A stretch of 64,000 nucleotides of DNA from Malurus cyaneus samueli. Taxonomy: Eukaryota > Chordata > Aves > Passeriformes > Maluridae. Numbering within the stretch: position 1 is the first letter of the stretch; each line of letters begins with the position of its first letter. The stretch is taken from NCBI GenBank assembly GCA_009741485.1, contig CM019219.1:4145600-4209599 (forward strand), read 5' to 3'. Below are positions 61,301 through 64,000 of the stretch, one piece after another. The notes beneath the pieces were generated by a model. It saw nothing but the letters and a program-made list of their open reading frames with translations. It was not told the DNA's origin and did not search any database. Position numbers and translations under genes: made by a program.

Positions 61301-63960
61301 TGTGGGGCAGGCTATGGGGTCACTGCCAGCCTGTGTGGCTCTCCTGGGTTGCGGAGCAGGGTTCTGGGTGGCCACCAGCCCGTGTGTCTCCCACAGGATG
61401 GGGGGCAGGCTGAGGGGTGGCTTCCAGTTCTTGTGGTTCCCTGGGCCACAGGGCAGACCGCGGTGTGGCTGCCATATGGTTCCACTTAGCCATGGGGCAG
61501 GCTGTAGGGTGGCCACCAGCCCGTGTGTCTCCCCTGGGACGCAGGGTAGGCCGCAGGGTCGCTCCCAGTCCATGTGGCTGCATTGGGCTGTAGGGCAGGC
61601 TGAGGGTGGCCGCCAGCCTGTGTGGCTACCCTGGGCTGCAGAGCAGGGTGCTGGGTGGCTGCCAGCCCACGTGACTCCATCAGGATGCAGGGCAGGCTCT
61701 AGGGTGGCCACCAGCCTGTCTCTCCCTCCCAGGACGCAGGACAGTCCACGGGGTGGTCATCTCCATATGGCTCCTCAGGACGCGGGGCAGGTCATGGGGT
61801 GCCTGCCAGCCCATGTAGCTCCTCCAGGATGCAGGGCAGGCCGTCGGGTGGTCACGAGCCCGTGTGGCTTCATTGGATGCGGTGGAGGCTGTGGTGTGGC
61901 CGCCAGCCCGTCTGTCTCCCCTGTGATACAGGGAAGGCTGTGGGATGGACACGAGTCCATGTGGCTCCATCAGATGTGGAGGAAGCTGGTGGCGGTGTCC
62001 CGCGTGACGTGGTCCAGCCCGTGTGTCTCCCCCGGGATGCAGGGCAGGCCGCAGGGTGGCTGGCAGCCCGTGTATCTCTCTCGGGACACGGGGCAGGCTG
62101 TAGGATGGCCGCCAGTCCATGTGGCTTCCCAGGATGCAGGGAAGGCTGCTGGGTGGCCACCAGCCTGTGTGTCTCCCCTGGGATGCGGGGCAGGCTGAAG
62201 GGTGGCTGCCAGCCCATGTGGCTCCCCCCCCCAGGATGCAGGGCAGGCTGCGGGATGGCCTGAACCCATGTGGCTCCATCGGATGCGGAAAAAGCTGTGG
62301 GGTGGCTTCCAGCCCATGTGGCTCCATCAGGCCATAGGGCAGGGTGCAGGGTGGCCACCAGTCCATGTGGCACCCCGGGACTTGGGGCTGGTTGTGGGGA
62401 GGCTGCCAACCCGTGTGGCTCCCCAGGACGCAGGGCAGGCTGTAAGGTGGCCCCCAGCCCATGTGGCTCCATCAGGATGTGGGGCAGGCAGTAGGGTGGC
62501 CGCCAGCCTGTGTTGCTCCCCTGGGATGCAGTGGAGGCTGCGGGGTCACTCCCAGTCCATGTGGTTCCATTGGGCCAAAGAGCAGGCTGAGGGGTGGCCG
62601 TCAGCCTGTGTGGCTCCCAGGACGTGGGATAGGCCGTGGGGTAGCCATGAGCCCATGTGGCTCCACTGGATGCAGAGGAAGATGGGGGGTGGCCACTAGC
62701 CCGTGTGTTTCCCCCGGGACTCAGGGCAGGCTATGGGGTGGGTGCCAGCACATAAGGCTCCATATGGATGTGGGGCAGGCCACAGGGTGGCAGCCAGCCC
62801 GTGTGGCTCCATAGGGATGTGGGGCAGGCTATAAGGTGGCCACCAGACTGTGTGTCCCTCCTGGCATATGGGGCAGGCTGTAGGGTGGCCACCAGCCCAC
62901 ATGGCTCCCTGGGATGCAGGGCAGCCCGGGGGTGGCCACCAGCCTGTGTGGCTCCCCCAGGATGCGGGGCAGGCTGAGGGGTGGCTGCCAGTCTGTGTGT
63001 CTACCCTGGGCCACAGGGCAGGCTGAGGGGTCTTTGCCAGCCCGTGTGTCTGCCCTGGGACGCACAGCAGGCTGTGGGGTGGGTGCCAGCCTGTATGGCT
63101 CCCCAGGATGTGGGGCAGGCAGTGGGGTGACTCACCAGCCCATGTGGCTCCCCTGGGCTGTGGAGCAGGGTGCTGGATGGCTGCCAGTCCATGTGGCTCC
63201 ATCAGGATGTGGGGCAGGCCGCAGGCTGGCCGTCAGCCCGCGTGTCTCCCCCGGGAAGCGGGGCAGGCCACGGGGTAGCCACGAACCAATGTGGCTCCAT
63301 CAGATGCTGAGGAAGCTGCAGGGTGGCCACCAGTCCGTGTGTCACCATTGGATGCAGGGCCGGCTGTGGGGTGGTCACCAGCCTCAGTGGCTCCATCGGG
63401 CCATAAGGCAGGCTGAGGGGTGGCCTCCTGCCTGTGTGGCTCCCCCGGGATGTGGGGCAGGCTGTGTGGTGGCTGCCAGTCCATGTGTGTCTCCTGGGAC
63501 ATGGGGCAGGCTGAGGGGTGGCCACCAGCCTGTGTGGCTCCACTAGGCCACGGGACATGCTGCGTGGTGGCCATCAGTCCATGTGGCTCCCCGGGACTCG
63601 GGGCAGGTAGTGGGGTGGCTGCCAGCCCTTGTGCCTCCATTGGGATGCGGGGCAGGGTGCTGGGTGGCCGCCAGCCCATGGGGCTCCATCAGGACATGGG
63701 GCAGGCCGCAGGGTGGCTGCCAGCTCATGTGGCTCCATCAGGATGCAGGGCAGGCTGTAGGGTGGCCACCAGCCTGTCTCTCCCTCCCGGGACGCGGGGC
63801 AGGCCATGGGGTGGCTATCAGTCCATATGGCTCCTCAGGATGCAGGACAGGCTGCGGGGTGGCCACCAACCTGTGTGTCTCCCCCAGGATGTGGGGCAGG
63901 CTGTGGGGTGGCCGTGTCTCTCTCCCAGGACACGGGGCAGGCTGTGGGCCGGCCGCCATT
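58365..63960 (-). repeat. GC-rich minisatellite array, right arm (about 49-base unit)
   Basis: About 110-115 tandem copies. The plus-strand unit is approximately GGCAGGCTGTGGGGTGGC + CGCCAGCCCATGTGGCTC + CATCAGGATGTGG, 49 bases, with copies of 47-51. Variants differ mainly after TGTG: GCTCCATCRGGATG, TCTCCCCTGGGACGC, GCTGCATTGGGCCGTAG and GTTCCCTGGGCCACAG. These variants recur in the same order in blocks about 0.9-2.2 kb apart, so the array has higher-order structure. Frames of up to about 355 codons on both strands are by-products of the repeat. Confidence 0.95.
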
Positions 63961-64000
63961 CTCAGGCCCCACAGTGGCACTGGCAGTGGGCCCTAATCCT
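63961..64000. other. Right edge: sequence departing from the minisatellite
   Basis: The last 40-50 bases (ATTCTCAGGCCCCACAGTGG, then CACTGGCAGTGGGCCC) no longer fit the unit and may be the array's end. Too little is present to say what follows. Confidence 0.5.

Noticed and set aside
53941..63960. Tandem direct repeats resembling a CRISPR array
   Set aside because: The whole unit repeats with gradual divergence. There are no constant repeats with unique spacers, no cas genes, and the genome is eukaryotic.

Overview
The window looks like vertebrate nuclear DNA, most likely avian. It has a multi-exon gene with GT-AG introns, a CpG-rich first exon, and degenerate CR1 LINE fragments of the avian type whose 3' tail carries an ATTCTGTG-like octamer. 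There are no prokaryotic operons, no ribosome binding sites and no long intron-free genes. Nearly every long open frame is a by-product of low-stop-codon repeats or CpG-rich DNA.

Bases 1-21,165 hold the 5' part of WDR11 on the minus strand. Seventeen coding exons can be placed with consistent splice sites and phases. They encode residues 1 to about 723 of a protein normally about 1,220 residues long; the rest lies beyond base 1. Exon 1 (21,080-21,165) lies in a CpG island of about 0.5 kb, squeezed between two CR1 fragments (20,541-20,810 and 21,431-21,860).

Bases 21,861-52,445 are an A+T-rich intergenic stretch upstream of WDR11 in which I find no gene. It holds two good CTCF-like motifs (22,393 and 38,117), a weak MIR-like SINE trace (32.2 kb), homopolymer T runs, a CR1 3' tail at 50.87 kb followed by about 360 bases of almost G-free pyrimidine/T-rich sequence, and a homeodomain-site-rich stretch (46.9-48.1 kb) that could be a conserved regulatory element.

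A 25-base N gap (52,446-52,470) joins this to a completely different, very GC-rich sequence. From there to the end the window is a minisatellite with a unit of about 49 bases, arranged as a large imperfect palindrome with its axis near 57,800. On the left arm (52.5-57.2 kb) the C-rich strand is on top. On the right arm (58.36-63.96 kb) the same units appear as reverse complement. Similarity between the arms varies strongly: essentially identical at 56,461-56,595, about 98% at 57,122-57,288, only about 65% by eye next to the axis, and hardly recognisable near the gap. This uneven, one-sided decay beside a gap makes a fold-back sequencing or assembly artefact, and possibly a scaffold misjoin, at least as likely as a true chromosomal palindrome. 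The minisatellite is real sequence structure and has higher-order blocks of several units. Because the unit is not a multiple of three and lacks most stop codons, it keeps several frames open on both strands; I do not regard those frames as genes.

I found no operon-like or otherwise novel multi-gene system. The minisatellite palindrome is the only strongly unusual structure.
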